In this document: piece by piece, positions 1 to 6,394 of the stretch
Position numbering within the stretch: position 1 is the stretch's first letter
Layout: every line of letters begins with the position of its first letter
Assembly: GCA_035259145.1 (NCBI GenBank)
Contig: DATFWQ010000351.1
Coordinates: 1 to 11,355 of the forward strand
Direction: 5' to 3'
Length of the DNA stretch: 11,355 nt
From: CF-161 sp035259145
GTDB lineage: Bacteria; Chloroflexota; Dormibacteria; Dormibacterales; Dormibacteraceae
The notes under the pieces: generated by a model
Database searches by the model: none
Seen by the model: only the letters and a program-made list of their open reading frames with translations
Told to the model about the DNA's origin: nothing
Made by a program: the position numbers and the translations under genes

Positions 1-263
1 TCGATGACCTGATCGGCCAGGCGCTGGTATTCGCGGAAGTGGCCGCCGACGAAGCGCAGGCCTGGACACAGCTGGCTCGCTCTCCACCCGGCCATTCCGG
101 CTCTGACCCCGTACGCCTTTGCCTCGTACGATGCGGCCAGCACCACGCCCTCGCCAACCGCTACCGGCTTGCCGCGCAGCGAGGGATCGAGCAGCTGCTC
201 GACGGAGGCGTAGAAGGCATCCAGGTCAACGTGGAGGATGGTCGCTCGCCGGACCGAAGCCAT
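1..263 (-). CDS. dinB: DNA polymerase IV (Y-family, DinB), N-terminal part, cut by window edge
   Basis: Translesion DNA polymerase that copies past damaged template bases. Reading the minus strand from an ATG at 263 gives 87 residues before the window ends. Visible Y-family features are the palm motif HVDLDAFYASVEQ (residues 11-23), with metal-ligand D13 and an aromatic steric-gate position Y18, and the fingers motif ASYEAKAYGVRAGM (44-57), where Y46 and K49 fit the nucleotide-contact positions. K49 replaces the more usual Arg. In-frame ATGs also exist at 275 and 287, and an in-frame stop lies just above 287. I chose 263 because the SOS box covers 287 and a -10-like hexamer ends seven bases before 263. 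The GGAGG at 266-270 is too close to 263 to act as a normal ribosome-binding site. The family and strand are secure; the exact start is not. About three quarters of the protein lies outside the window. Confidence 0.9.
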   Translation of the reverse strand, partial: MASVRRATILHVDLDAFYASVEQLLDPSLRGKPVAVGEGVVLAASYEAKAYGVRAGMAGWRASQLCPGLRFVGGHFREYQRLADQVI

Positions 264-270
264 CCCCTCC

Positions 271-276
271 AGCATA
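271..276 (-). promoter_or_regulatory. Candidate -10 hexamer of dinB (leaderless)
   Basis: On the minus strand TATGCT fits the actinobacterial -10 pattern TAnnnT. Seven bases separate it from the ATG at 263, so transcription could begin at or next to the start codon and give a leaderless mRNA. No good -35 element is visible; the region where it would lie reads CCCCGG. The LexA box falls in the spacer. Confidence 0.5.
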
Positions 277-277
277 T

Positions 278-293
278 CCGAACCCATGTTCGA
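278..293. promoter_or_regulatory. Probable LexA operator (SOS box) of dinB
   Basis: The plus strand reads CCGAACCCATGTTCGA. This matches the Gram-positive/actinobacterial SOS box TCGAAC-N4-GTTCGA at every fixed position except the first base, and its inner 14 bases have perfect five-base arms (CGAAC / GTTCG). It sits directly upstream of the inferred dinB -10 hexamer, so bound LexA would block polymerase. The neighbouring gene is a known type of SOS target, which raises confidence beyond the motif alone. Control of the divergent VOC gene at 427 is possible but less likely, because the box is about 130 bases from that start. Confidence 0.8.
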
Positions 294-426
294 CCGGGGT
301 CCGAATCAGCAGAGCGGGTGAGCAATGCGGACTCGAATTGACCGCAATTGCAACTAACATCGGTGGTTCGACGCCGGCTCGTCGCGCGGCGCATACGGTA
401 CCGACCACTGCAAAGGAAGACGCATC

Positions 427-798
427 ATGGATTGGAAGCTGGAACTGGTGGCGATTCCCGTCTCTGACGTCGATCGCGCAAAGGCCTTCTACACCGAGAA
501 GGCCGGCTTCAATGCCGACTATGACCACACGATCAGCGATGATCTGCGCTTCGTCCAGCTGACGCCGCCTGGTTCGGCCTGCTCGATCGCCCTCGGAACC
601 GGACTCGTGGACGCGCCGCCGGGCTCTGCCCAGGGCATGCAGCTGGTCGTCTCGGACATCAAAGCCGCGCGCGCAGAACTGGTCGAGCGAGGAGTGGAGG
701 TCAGCGAGATCCAGACCTTCGACTGGGGCTCCTTCGTCTTCTTCCGCGACCTGGATGGAAACCGCTGGGCCGTGCAGCAGCTGCCTGCTCGCGGTTAG
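427..798 (+). CDS. Single-domain VOC (glyoxalase/bleomycin-resistance fold) protein
   Basis: A 123-residue protein, the usual size of a single vicinal-oxygen-chelate module built from two beta-alpha-beta-beta-beta units. It opens with the typical first strand and helix (LVAIPVSDVDRAKAFYTEKAG) and ends with the family's closing strands, FVFFRDLDGNRWAVQQL. Members include glyoxalase I, dioxygenases and drug-binding proteins; the substrate cannot be read from the sequence. The protein is presumably a cytoplasmic dimer. The ATG is supported by an AAGGAAG Shine-Dalgarno sequence at 413-419, seven bases upstream. It lies divergent from dinB and 132 bases before a second VOC gene on the same strand. 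The fold is secure; the activity is unknown. Confidence 0.9.
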   Translation: MDWKLELVAIPVSDVDRAKAFYTEKAGFNADYDHTISDDLRFVQLTPPGSACSIALGTGLVDAPPGSAQGMQLVVSDIKAARAELVERGVEVSEIQTFDWGSFVFFRDLDGNRWAVQQLPARG

Positions 799-857
799 CA
801 ATCCAATCGAGTTGCAGGACGAGCTGATGCAGACCACAGTGCAACAATTGGGTTTCT

Positions 858-902
858 GTCCTCCGCGCCCTCCACATCAAGGAGAGGGCTGGGGTGGAGG
901 AC
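858..902 (+). other. Two-part inverted repeat in the leader of the second VOC gene
   Basis: An outer perfect seven-base arm GTCCTCC (858-864) pairs with GGAGGAC (896-902). Inside it GCCCTC (867-872) pairs with GAGGGC (884-889) around an 11-base loop. The loop and inner arm hold AAGGAG (879-884), which resembles a Shine-Dalgarno sequence but has no start codon. The structure could end transcription of the upstream VOC gene or fold in the leader of the next one. No T-run follows, so a classical terminator is unlikely. Confidence 0.4.
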
Positions 903-930
903 GCAGGGCAATGGTTCAAGGAGGTGAGAC

Positions 931-1698
931 GTGACAGAGGCCACGACTGGGGTCGCAAACAAGCCGGTGTGGGTCGACCTCTCGAGCTCCGATCCGGCGG
1001 CGTCGCGAGAGTTCTACTCGAAGCTGTTCGGTTGGAAGGTCGAGGTCGCACCCGGCGAGGAGTATGGCGGCTACGCGCTGGCGAGAATCGATGGCAAGGA
1101 CGTTGCGGGAATCGGACCCAAGCAGTCACCGGAGCAGCCGACCGCGTGGATGGTTTACATCGGAACGCTCGATGCGGACGAGCTGGCAAAGAAGGTGCAG
1201 GAGGCCGGGGGTCAGGTGATCGCACCGCCCTTCGACGTGATGGATCAGGGCCGCATGGCCGCCTTCCAGGACACCACCGGAGCGTTCATTTCGGCCTGGC
1301 AGCCCAAGGCCATGGGCGGCTTCCAGACGAACGCGCCTAATACGTTCGGTTGGGCCGAGCTCAACTCGCGTGGGATCGAGAAGGCGATCCACTTCTACAA
1401 GAAGGTGTTCGGCTGGACCGACAAGACGACCGAGATGGGCGAAGGCGCGCCGCCGTACACGGAGTTCCAGGTGGGAGGCGAGAGCATCGCAGGCGGGATG
1501 GAGATGAACCCCATGGTTCCTGCCGAGGTGCCGAGCTACTGGATGGTCTACTTCAACGTGGATGACGTCGACAAGTCATTCAAGAGCGCCACCGAGGCCG
1601 GCGCGCGGGAGATGATGGCGCCGCAGGACTTTTCGGGCGGGCGATTCGCGATCCTCAGCGACCCCCAGGGAGCAGCCTTCGGTCTGCTCAAGATGTGA
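931..1698 (+). CDS. Two-domain VOC family protein (CFP32-like)
   Basis: A 255-residue protein made of two tandem VOC domains, about residues 10-125 and 137-253. Each begins with a matching strand-helix motif: WVDLSSSDPAASREFYSKLF in the first and WAELNSRGIEKAIHFYKKVF in the second. Each ends with a DP/DT-x-GA turn: QDTTGAFISAWQ and SDPQGAAFGLLK. This is the architecture of actinobacterial proteins such as mycobacterial CFP32 (Rv0577), annotated as glyoxalase/hydroxylase-like; the real substrate here is unknown. The GTG start is well supported by AAGGAGGTGA (918-927) with good spacing. No signal peptide is seen. It follows the single-domain VOC gene, and the two may be related functionally. 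A symmetrical hairpin lies 27 bases after the stop. Confidence 0.92.
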   Translation: MTEATTGVANKPVWVDLSSSDPAASREFYSKLFGWKVEVAPGEEYGGYALARIDGKDVAGIGPKQSPEQPTAWMVYIGTLDADELAKKVQEAGGQVIAPPFDVMDQGRMAAFQDTTGAFISAWQPKAMGGFQTNAPNTFGWAELNSRGIEKAIHFYKKVFGWTDKTTEMGEGAPPYTEFQVGGESIAGGMEMNPMVPAEVPSYWMVYFNVDDVDKSFKSATEAGAREMMAPQDFSGGRFAILSDPQGAAFGLLKM

Positions 1699-1724
1699 AG
1701 GAGCCCTAGGGCACCCGTTTCTTG

Positions 1725-1754
1725 ACGCGGGCCGGCTTCCCCGCCGGCCCGCGT
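1725..1754. terminator. Strong symmetrical hairpin between convergent genes
   Basis: A perfect 12-base inverted repeat (ACGCGGGCCGGC / GCCGGCCCGCGT) closes a TTCCCC loop. It lies between the stop of the VOC gene (1698) and the stop of the opposing PH-domain gene (1791), so it could end transcription from both sides. There is no T-tract on either strand, as is common for hairpin terminators in GC-rich bacteria. Confidence 0.7.
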
Positions 1755-1790
1755 ACAGGCAACTGGGGGATGCTCGGCGGAGTGAGGTCC

Positions 1791-2399
1791 TCAGGGCTCG
1801 CCCAGGTCAGGCCCCCGCCAGAAACGATCCGAGAGTTCGAAGACCTGCTCGCGGAGCTGGCCGGGAGCCGGCAGATAGTCAATCCTCTGGTTCTGTTCCT
1901 GTCCAGCCGTGTCGATCAGCAGCGAGCCGTAGCCAAGCACCTGGCCTACCAGATTCTGGCGAGTCGACACGTCCTGGACACGGTCCAGGGGGATCACCTG
2001 CGTCGTGCGGACCAGGACGCCTCGTTTGATGATCACCCGCTCATCCGTCACGGTCACCGTTGCCCATGCCCAGTGGAGCCACGCCCAGATGGCCGCCAGG
2101 CCGAAGCCCGCGAAGACCAAGGTGACCGCCAGGCCGCTGCCAAAGACAAGTGCGAGCAGAAGCAGGGGTATGCCCACGGCCGCGGGGATCACGAGCTCTC
2201 TGGCAATCATCATCCAGTGCTTGTGAATGATTGGCAGCAGAACGTGCTCGCCCGCCGGCTCCCCCGGTCCCCCGGGTGGGTTGGCGCCACCTGGACGGGG
2301 GCGGCCGTCTGAGTCCGTGCTCCAGGAACCCATCGCCGCCAAGCTAGCTGTCGCTGTGGAGGCGCGCGACTGGCAACCGCGATAGGTCGTAACGGCCAT
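1791..2399 (-). CDS. Membrane protein with bacterial PH domain (bPH2/DUF304)
   Basis: A 202-residue protein. Residues about 24-52 are rich in Pro and Gly and probably disordered. Two hydrophobic helices follow (about 68-86 and 90-110). After them comes a beta-rich module (about 115-185) with the typical bPH2 run TVTDERVIIKRGVLVRTTQV, then IPLDRVQDVS. This arrangement of two helices plus one PH domain matches the YdbS/YdbT-like membrane PH family, whose precise role is poorly known. The domain would face the cytoplasm next to the membrane. ATG 2399 has a GGGAGGG sequence nine bases upstream. A second ATG at 2333 starts closer to the conserved part but lacks a ribosome-binding site. The gene converges with the VOC gene and diverges from the beta-propeller gene. 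Confidence 0.85.
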   Translation of the reverse strand: MAVTTYRGCQSRASTATASLAAMGSWSTDSDGRPRPGGANPPGGPGEPAGEHVLLPIIHKHWMMIARELVIPAAVGIPLLLLALVFGSGLAVTLVFAGFGLAAIWAWLHWAWATVTVTDERVIIKRGVLVRTTQVIPLDRVQDVSTRQNLVGQVLGYGSLLIDTAGQEQNQRIDYLPAPGQLREQVFELSDRFWRGPDLGEP

Positions 2400-2709
2400 T
2401 TGGCAGTACCCTCCCTCGCCTCGGCAGCCTGCTCGACAGCTGAAGTCGATCCGGGCGCTCGGCGTGCTTCAACTGCCCTACATGGATCAGCGTCGCCGCT
2501 GAGTCGCGGGTACGGCAATTGTTACTGCACCGCGCCCGACACAGAGCAGCAGATGTGGGCACAGTTGGCGCATAGCGTGGTTGACAAAGTTCACAGGCGG
2601 GGCCTTCCCCCCCGGCCCCGGACGGTGCCACCCGGAGCCGCAACCGCCTGCGGGCGCCGGTCAGGCGTCGCTTGAATTTCATCCCCAACCGCACTGACAG
2701 CGCAGACAG
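2400..2709. other. 310-base divergent intergenic region
   Basis: This stretch separates two divergent starts and should hold promoters for both, but none is clear. TTGACA at 2581-2586 matches a -35 element, yet no -10 follows at 16-18 bases. A short GC hairpin, CGGGGCC (2598-2604) with GGCCCCG (2614-2620), and a weaker one, CGCCTG (2645-2650) with CAGGCG (2662-2667), are present. No convincing gene, RNA or repeat was seen. Confidence 0.5.
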
Positions 2710-4293
2710 ATGAGGACATCCACGACACCTGACAGACCTCCCTACAGGGGCGGACGCCCCCTCAACGGGTCAGGGCGAAGGCGGTGCGGCGACCGGCCCC
2801 GCCTGGCCGGCCTGCTGCTCCTGGCCGCACTTCTGCCCGCTGCTTGCGGCCGAGCAGTTGAATCGCGACCTGCGCGGGCCCCCGACCCTCCGACCGACTA
2901 TTCATGGCCGACATTCGGGGGCGATCCTGCGCACGTCAGTGTCAACCTGGGCGAGACGGTGATAGACACCTCTTCGGTACGTCACCTGACCCGCGCATGG
3001 AGCGTTGAGCTTCCTGACCTTGCCGACGAGCGACCCGTCATGGCGGGCAATCTGCTCATGCCGGATAACAAGCGCCACGACGTCCTCTATGTGACCACTG
3101 ACAGAGGGACGCTGATCGCTCTCAATGCTGCGACCGGCTCAACCTTCTGGGCGGTGACCCCCAAGAACCACAATCCCAAGTACACGAAGGCCTCACCCGC
3201 GATCGATCGTGATCAGGAACTGGTCTACAGCTACGGACTCGACGGGAGTGTGCACCGCTTCAAGGCCACGACGGGGCAGGAATTGCTTGGCGGTGGGTGG
3301 CCGGTGACGGTTACAAGGATGCCGGTGAGCGAGAAGGTGTCCTCCGCGCTGAACCTGATCAACGGTTACCTGTACGTGACCACTGCGAGTTTTTCCGGGG
3401 ACGCTCCTCCTTACCAGGGGCACGTGGTGACGGTGGACGTCAAGACTGGAGCGACCCACGTCTTCAACAGCCTCTGCAACGATCACACACATCTACTGGC
3501 GCTCAACGAGTGCAAGGACAACGGCGGCGGCGTCTGGGGAAGACCGGGCGTCCAGCAAGATCCAACCACGGGAAACATCTTCTTCACAGTCAGCGATGGC
3601 GAATTCACCGCCAACCGCAAGGGGCAGAGTTGGGGAGACACGGTCATCGAGATGACGCCGGATGGGGCGAAGGTTCTGGATTCCTACACTCCAGAAAACT
3701 TCCTCTCGGAGGCATTTCAGAACCGTGACCTGGGCAGCACTGCCCCGACGCTTTTGCCCACCATTCCCGAGAGCCGGACCCCTTATCTCGCGGTTCAGGC
3801 CGGCAAGGAAGGGCTGTTGCGCCTACTGAACCGCAGAGACCTCAGCGGCCGGGGCGGCCCCGCCCACGTGGGAGGCGAACTGCAGACGATCACGCTGCCC
3901 GACCAGTGTCCGACGCTGGCGCAGCCCGTCACCTGGCAGGATCCCGGTGGAGCGCTGTGGGTGTTCGTGGCGACCCTGTGTCACATGGATGCGTTTCGAG
4001 TGGTCACGTCCCCCCAGGGCGCGACGAAGTTGCAAACGGCCTGGTACCTGGCCGTTCAGGCCACGTCGCCCATGGTGTCCGGAGGCGTTCTGTTCGCCGC
4101 CACGAACGAGAATCTCATGGCCATCGACCCGCGCACTGGCCATCCGCTCTGGAGCAGCGCGGATGACGCGGCCGGTGGCACCATCGGCCACGTGCACTGG
4201 GAGTCGCCGCTCGCCGTAGGTGGTCACGTGTACTGCTCGGACGAAAGCAACCATCTCGCCGCCTACGGAGTCAGCGTCGACCCGCGACACTGA
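2710..4293 (+). CDS. Secreted PQQ-type beta-propeller protein, probable lipoprotein
   Basis: A 527-residue protein. It has an Arg-rich N-terminus, a hydrophobic segment (about 33-45) and LPAAC with Cys46, which suggests a lipoprotein signal. Pro at -3 departs from the usual L-A/S-G/A-C lipobox, so anchoring is likely but not certain. The mature part opens with YSWPTFGGDPAHVSVN (64-79), typical of PQQ-like propellers. Repeated blade motifs of the type LYVTT-DRGTLIALNAATG, VVTVDVKTG and LMAIDPRTGHPLW follow. Such folds occur in quinoprotein dehydrogenases and in BamB-type scaffold proteins. I see no clear PQQ-binding vicinal-Cys pattern, so enzymatic activity is not implied. The ATG has only a weak ribosome-binding site, and no other in-frame start precedes the signal segment. 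It stands alone and converges with a small membrane-protein gene 16 bases away. Confidence 0.85.
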   Translation: MRTSTTPDRPPYRGGRPLNGSGRRRCGDRPRLAGLLLLAALLPAACGRAVESRPARAPDPPTDYSWPTFGGDPAHVSVNLGETVIDTSSVRHLTRAWSVELPDLADERPVMAGNLLMPDNKRHDVLYVTTDRGTLIALNAATGSTFWAVTPKNHNPKYTKASPAIDRDQELVYSYGLDGSVHRFKATTGQELLGGGWPVTVTRMPVSEKVSSALNLINGYLYVTTASFSGDAPPYQGHVVTVDVKTGATHVFNSLCNDHTHLLALNECKDNGGGVWGRPGVQQDPTTGNIFFTVSDGEFTANRKGQSWGDTVIEMTPDGAKVLDSYTPENFLSEAFQNRDLGSTAPTLLPTIPESRTPYLAVQAGKEGLLRLLNRRDLSGRGGPAHVGGELQTITLPDQCPTLAQPVTWQDPGGALWVFVATLCHMDAFRVVTSPQGATKLQTAWYLAVQATSPMVSGGVLFAATNENLMAIDPRTGHPLWSSADDAAGGTIGHVHWESPLAVGGHVYCSDESNHLAAYGVSVDPRH

Positions 4294-4309
4294 GTGGCCT
4301 GTACCAGCA

Positions 4310-4507
4310 CTACGTCCGGTCGCGACGCAGCAGCACTGCAGCGCCGGCCACAGCGACGCCCCAAACCGGTGCCATCGTGATCACAAATGGCCGGAGCGTG
4401 TCGCTGGCGGAGTGGGAACTGCGGTCGAAGACCATGAACACCAGGACGCTCCCATAGAGCAACGCCACGAACGCCACCCCGACGCCGAACGGCGTCAGCC
4501 ACCTCAT
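4310..4507 (-). CDS. Small two-helix membrane protein, function unknown
   Basis: A 65-residue protein. Two hydrophobic stretches (about 5-27 and 41-60) are joined by a polar loop around DRSSHSASDTLRP, and the end is basic (LLRRDRT). That pattern fits an inner-membrane hairpin protein with both ends in the cytoplasm. I do not recognise a family. It lies 67 bases downstream of the sigma-factor gene on the same strand, so it could be the third gene of that operon. Its ribosome-binding site is weak (AGGGG, about 14 bases upstream). Coding is supported mainly by the membrane pattern and position. Moderate confidence. Confidence 0.55.
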   Translation of the reverse strand: MRWLTPFGVGVAFVALLYGSVLVFMVFDRSSHSASDTLRPFVITMAPVWGVAVAGAAVLLRRDRT

Positions 4508-4521
4508 GGCATGGGAACGGC

Positions 4522-4534
4522 CCCTGGACCAGGG
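4522..4534. other. Perfect 13-base palindrome before the small membrane-protein gene
   Basis: CCCTGG-A-CCAGGG lies in the 67-base gap between the sigma-factor stop and the start of the small membrane-protein gene, 15 bases upstream of that start. As RNA it could form only a short five-base stem. As DNA it could be a protein-binding site. It may be chance in GC-rich sequence. Confidence 0.3.
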
Positions 4535-4574
4535 CAGTTACTCCGACCGCGCGAACTGGGACCAGCCCGACTCC

Positions 4575-5819
4575 TCACAATTCGCGTCCTGACTCAGGCG
4601 CGGTGAGCTGCCGGATCCGGCTGGTGATGAATGCCCGTTCGACTTGAGGGGGCTCCATCGACAGTGCGGCCCGATATGCCTCGACTGCTTCGGAGTGCCG
4701 ACCGAGTCGAGACAAGAGGTCAGCGCGGCCGACCTGCAGAGGCGGCCACCGGGCGAGCCGTGGATCACCGGCCATGGCGTCGAGAATGACCAGGCCGGCG
4801 GCGGGACCCTCCACCATGGCCACCGCTATGGCACGGTTGGCCTCGACAACCGGTGTGGGTTCATAGCGCACGAGCTCCCCATATAGAGCGGCGATCTCGG
4901 CCCAGTCGGTGGCGGCGGCGCTTGGCGCAGTCGAGTGACAGGCCGCGATGGCCGCTTGAATCTGGTACGGCCCTCCTCGTCGAGCACGCAGCGCATGCTC
5001 GATCAGTGACGCGCCTTCGACGATCTTCGCGTGATCCCAGAGCCTGCGGTCCTGGTCCTCCAGGAGTACCAACCCTCCGGTGGCGTCGATCCGGCCGGGC
5101 CTGCGCGCATCGACGAGAAGGAGCAGCGCCAGAAGGCCGGTGACCTCGGGTTCCATCGGTAACAGATCGCGCAGAACCCGGGCCAGCCGGATTGCCTCCT
5201 CACACAGCTCAGGCCGAACGAGCTCCTTGCTCGCCGAGGCTCGGTGTCCCTCGGTGAACACCAGGTACACAACCCGCAGAACAGCGGACAACCTGTCCGC
5301 GAGCGCCTCTGCATGCGGCACGCGAAACGGGATGCCTGCCTCGCGGATCTTCCGCTTGGCCCTGACGAGGCGCTGCGCCATGGTCGCTTCCGAGGTCAGG
5401 AACACAGCCGCTATCTCACCCGTGGTCAGCCCGCATACGGATCGAAGTGTGAGCGCCACCTGTACAGCAACATCCAGCGCCGGATGGCAACAGAGGAAGA
5501 TCAGCGCCAGCTGGTCGTCCGCTACCGGCCCGACCCGCGGGGGTTTGTACGCCGCCTGGCGCTCACGCACAGCTGCCTCCTCCTTAAGGGGGCGTCTCGC
5601 CTCCCGCCGTTGCCAATCCAGCGCCTTGTGCCGAGCAGTTCCGACCAGCCACGCCCCCGGGTTGGCGGGAATACCGCCGGTGCGCCACTTGACGATCGCC
5701 GCCGCACACGCCTCCTGAACTGCGTCCTCCGCCACCTCGAGGTCACCGACCAGCCGGGTTACGGTGGCCACGGCCGGCCACCAGTGAGCGCGGAACACCG
5801 AGTCGAGGTCGCGGCTCAG
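4575..5819 (-). CDS. ECF42-like RNA polymerase sigma factor with C-terminal extension
   Basis: Alternative sigma factor that would direct RNA polymerase to a small set of promoters. From the start chosen here it has 414 residues, about twice a plain ECF factor. Region 2 is at about 7-75 (FRAHWWPAVATVTRLVGD, then LEVAEDAVQEAC) and region 4 at about 105-165 (GLTTGEIAAVFLTSEATMAQ). A conserved extension (DUF6596-like) follows, with LRVVYLVFTEGH at 182-192, and a TPR-like helical part at about 325-395. This layout and the adjacent DGPF gene are the hallmarks of group ECF42, where the extension, rather than an anti-sigma factor, is thought to control activity. No ordinary start codon fits: CTG 5819 overlaps the upstream stop as CTGA, is preceded by GGAGG at good spacing and yields a family-like N-terminus. 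GTG 5798 lacks a ribosome-binding site and would trim region 2. ATG 5921 would overlap the DGPF gene by 106 bases. Confidence 0.92.
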   Translation of the reverse strand: MSRDLDSVFRAHWWPAVATVTRLVGDLEVAEDAVQEACAAAIVKWRTGGIPANPGAWLVGTARHKALDWQRREARRPLKEEAAVRERQAAYKPPRVGPVADDQLALIFLCCHPALDVAVQVALTLRSVCGLTTGEIAAVFLTSEATMAQRLVRAKRKIREAGIPFRVPHAEALADRLSAVLRVVYLVFTEGHRASASKELVRPELCEEAIRLARVLRDLLPMEPEVTGLLALLLLVDARRPGRIDATGGLVLLEDQDRRLWDHAKIVEGASLIEHALRARRGGPYQIQAAIAACHSTAPSAAATDWAEIAALYGELVRYEPTPVVEANRAIAVAMVEGPAAGLVILDAMAGDPRLARWPPLQVGRADLLSRLGRHSEAVEAYRAALSMEPPQVERAFITSRIRQLTAPESGREL

Positions 5820-6175
5820 GTCCGACCCTCCACCTTCATCACCGGGCGCACCTCTATCGACCCGGACCGGGCAGCGGGTATGGTTGCCGCCCAGCGCAGC
5901 GCCTCGTCCAGATCGGCGCATTCCAGCAGGTAGTAGCCACCCAGCTGCTCCTTGAGCTCTGCGAACGGTCCATCCGTTAGCAGCGTCTCGCCCTCGCGGA
6001 CTCGAAGGGTGGTCGCCGACCTCACCGGGTGCAGCGGCGCGCTGTCGACCAGCACACCGGCCCTGGCCATCGCCCCCCTCGCCGCCACGTTCGCCCCTCT
6101 CACCTCATCAAACTCGGGCGTACCCGGAGCCGGCGCAGTGTCCTCCGCCACATACAGCAGACACAGATACCTCAT
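5816..6175 (-). CDS. YCII-related DGPF-domain protein, partner of the ECF42-like sigma factor
   Basis: A 119-residue protein of the usual length for the family. It starts MRYLCLLYVAED and carries the signature DGPFAE at residues 68-73, followed by GGYYLLECADLDEALRWA. DGPF proteins are small cytoplasmic alpha-beta ferredoxin-like proteins of unknown biochemical role. Their genes sit next to ECF42 sigma genes and are the main known targets of that group. The ATG is well supported by GGAGGTT (6181-6187), five bases upstream. Its stop overlaps the CTG start proposed for the sigma gene by four bases, which implies translational coupling. A candidate ECF42 promoter lies 47 bases upstream of the start. 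Family assignment is firm; function is unknown. Confidence 0.93.
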   Translation of the reverse strand: MRYLCLLYVAEDTAPAPGTPEFDEVRGANVAARGAMARAGVLVDSAPLHPVRSATTLRVREGETLLTDGPFAELKEQLGGYYLLECADLDEALRWAATIPAARSGSIEVRPVMKVEGRT

Positions 6176-6222
6176 CCACGAACCTCCATTCGTTCACCGC
6201 TGGATCTCATCGGCACCCCATA

Positions 6223-6249
6223 GTCGAACCGGCATGACCCGGATCGACA
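6223..6249 (-). promoter_or_regulatory. Candidate ECF42-type autoregulatory promoter
   Basis: On the minus strand TGTCGA (6249-6244) is followed after exactly 17 bases by CGAC (6226-6223). As I recall the published ECF42 consensus, it is TGTCGA at -35 and CG(A/T)C at -10, so this is a full match. It lies 47 bases upstream of the DGPF start, leaving a leader of about 40 bases with a good ribosome-binding site. None of the other TGTCGA copies I found by eye in the window has CG(A/T)C at that spacing. Confidence 0.7.
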
Positions 6250-6394
6250 GTGAGCTCCGGAATAACCCGTGCGATCCGGCGGACTTCCGGCATTGGTCAG
6301 CGGCCGTCAGCCCCGACTTGCTGGGCGACGCGAGAGCGTGATTGCGATACGTTTGCGAGGCACGGCAGTTCAGGTTCAGCGAGGGCTACGACAG

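Noticed and set aside
226..837. Long minus-strand open frame of 203 codons across the dinB upstream region and the first VOC gene
   Set aside because: It runs antisense through a clear VOC gene and overlaps dinB in another frame. The translation has no recognisable domain.
2581..2610. TTGACA as a promoter -35 for the beta-propeller gene
   Set aside because: No -10-like hexamer occurs at 16-18 bases; the expected place reads CTTCCC.
2400..2675. Plus-strand open frame of 91 codons in the large intergenic region
   Set aside because: It has no ribosome-binding site and no recognisable domain, and it overlaps the upstream signals of the PH-domain gene.
5080..5933. Plus-strand open frames opposite the sigma factor
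   Set aside because: They are Arg/Ser-rich antisense translations typical of high-GC DNA; the minus strand has clear sigma regions.
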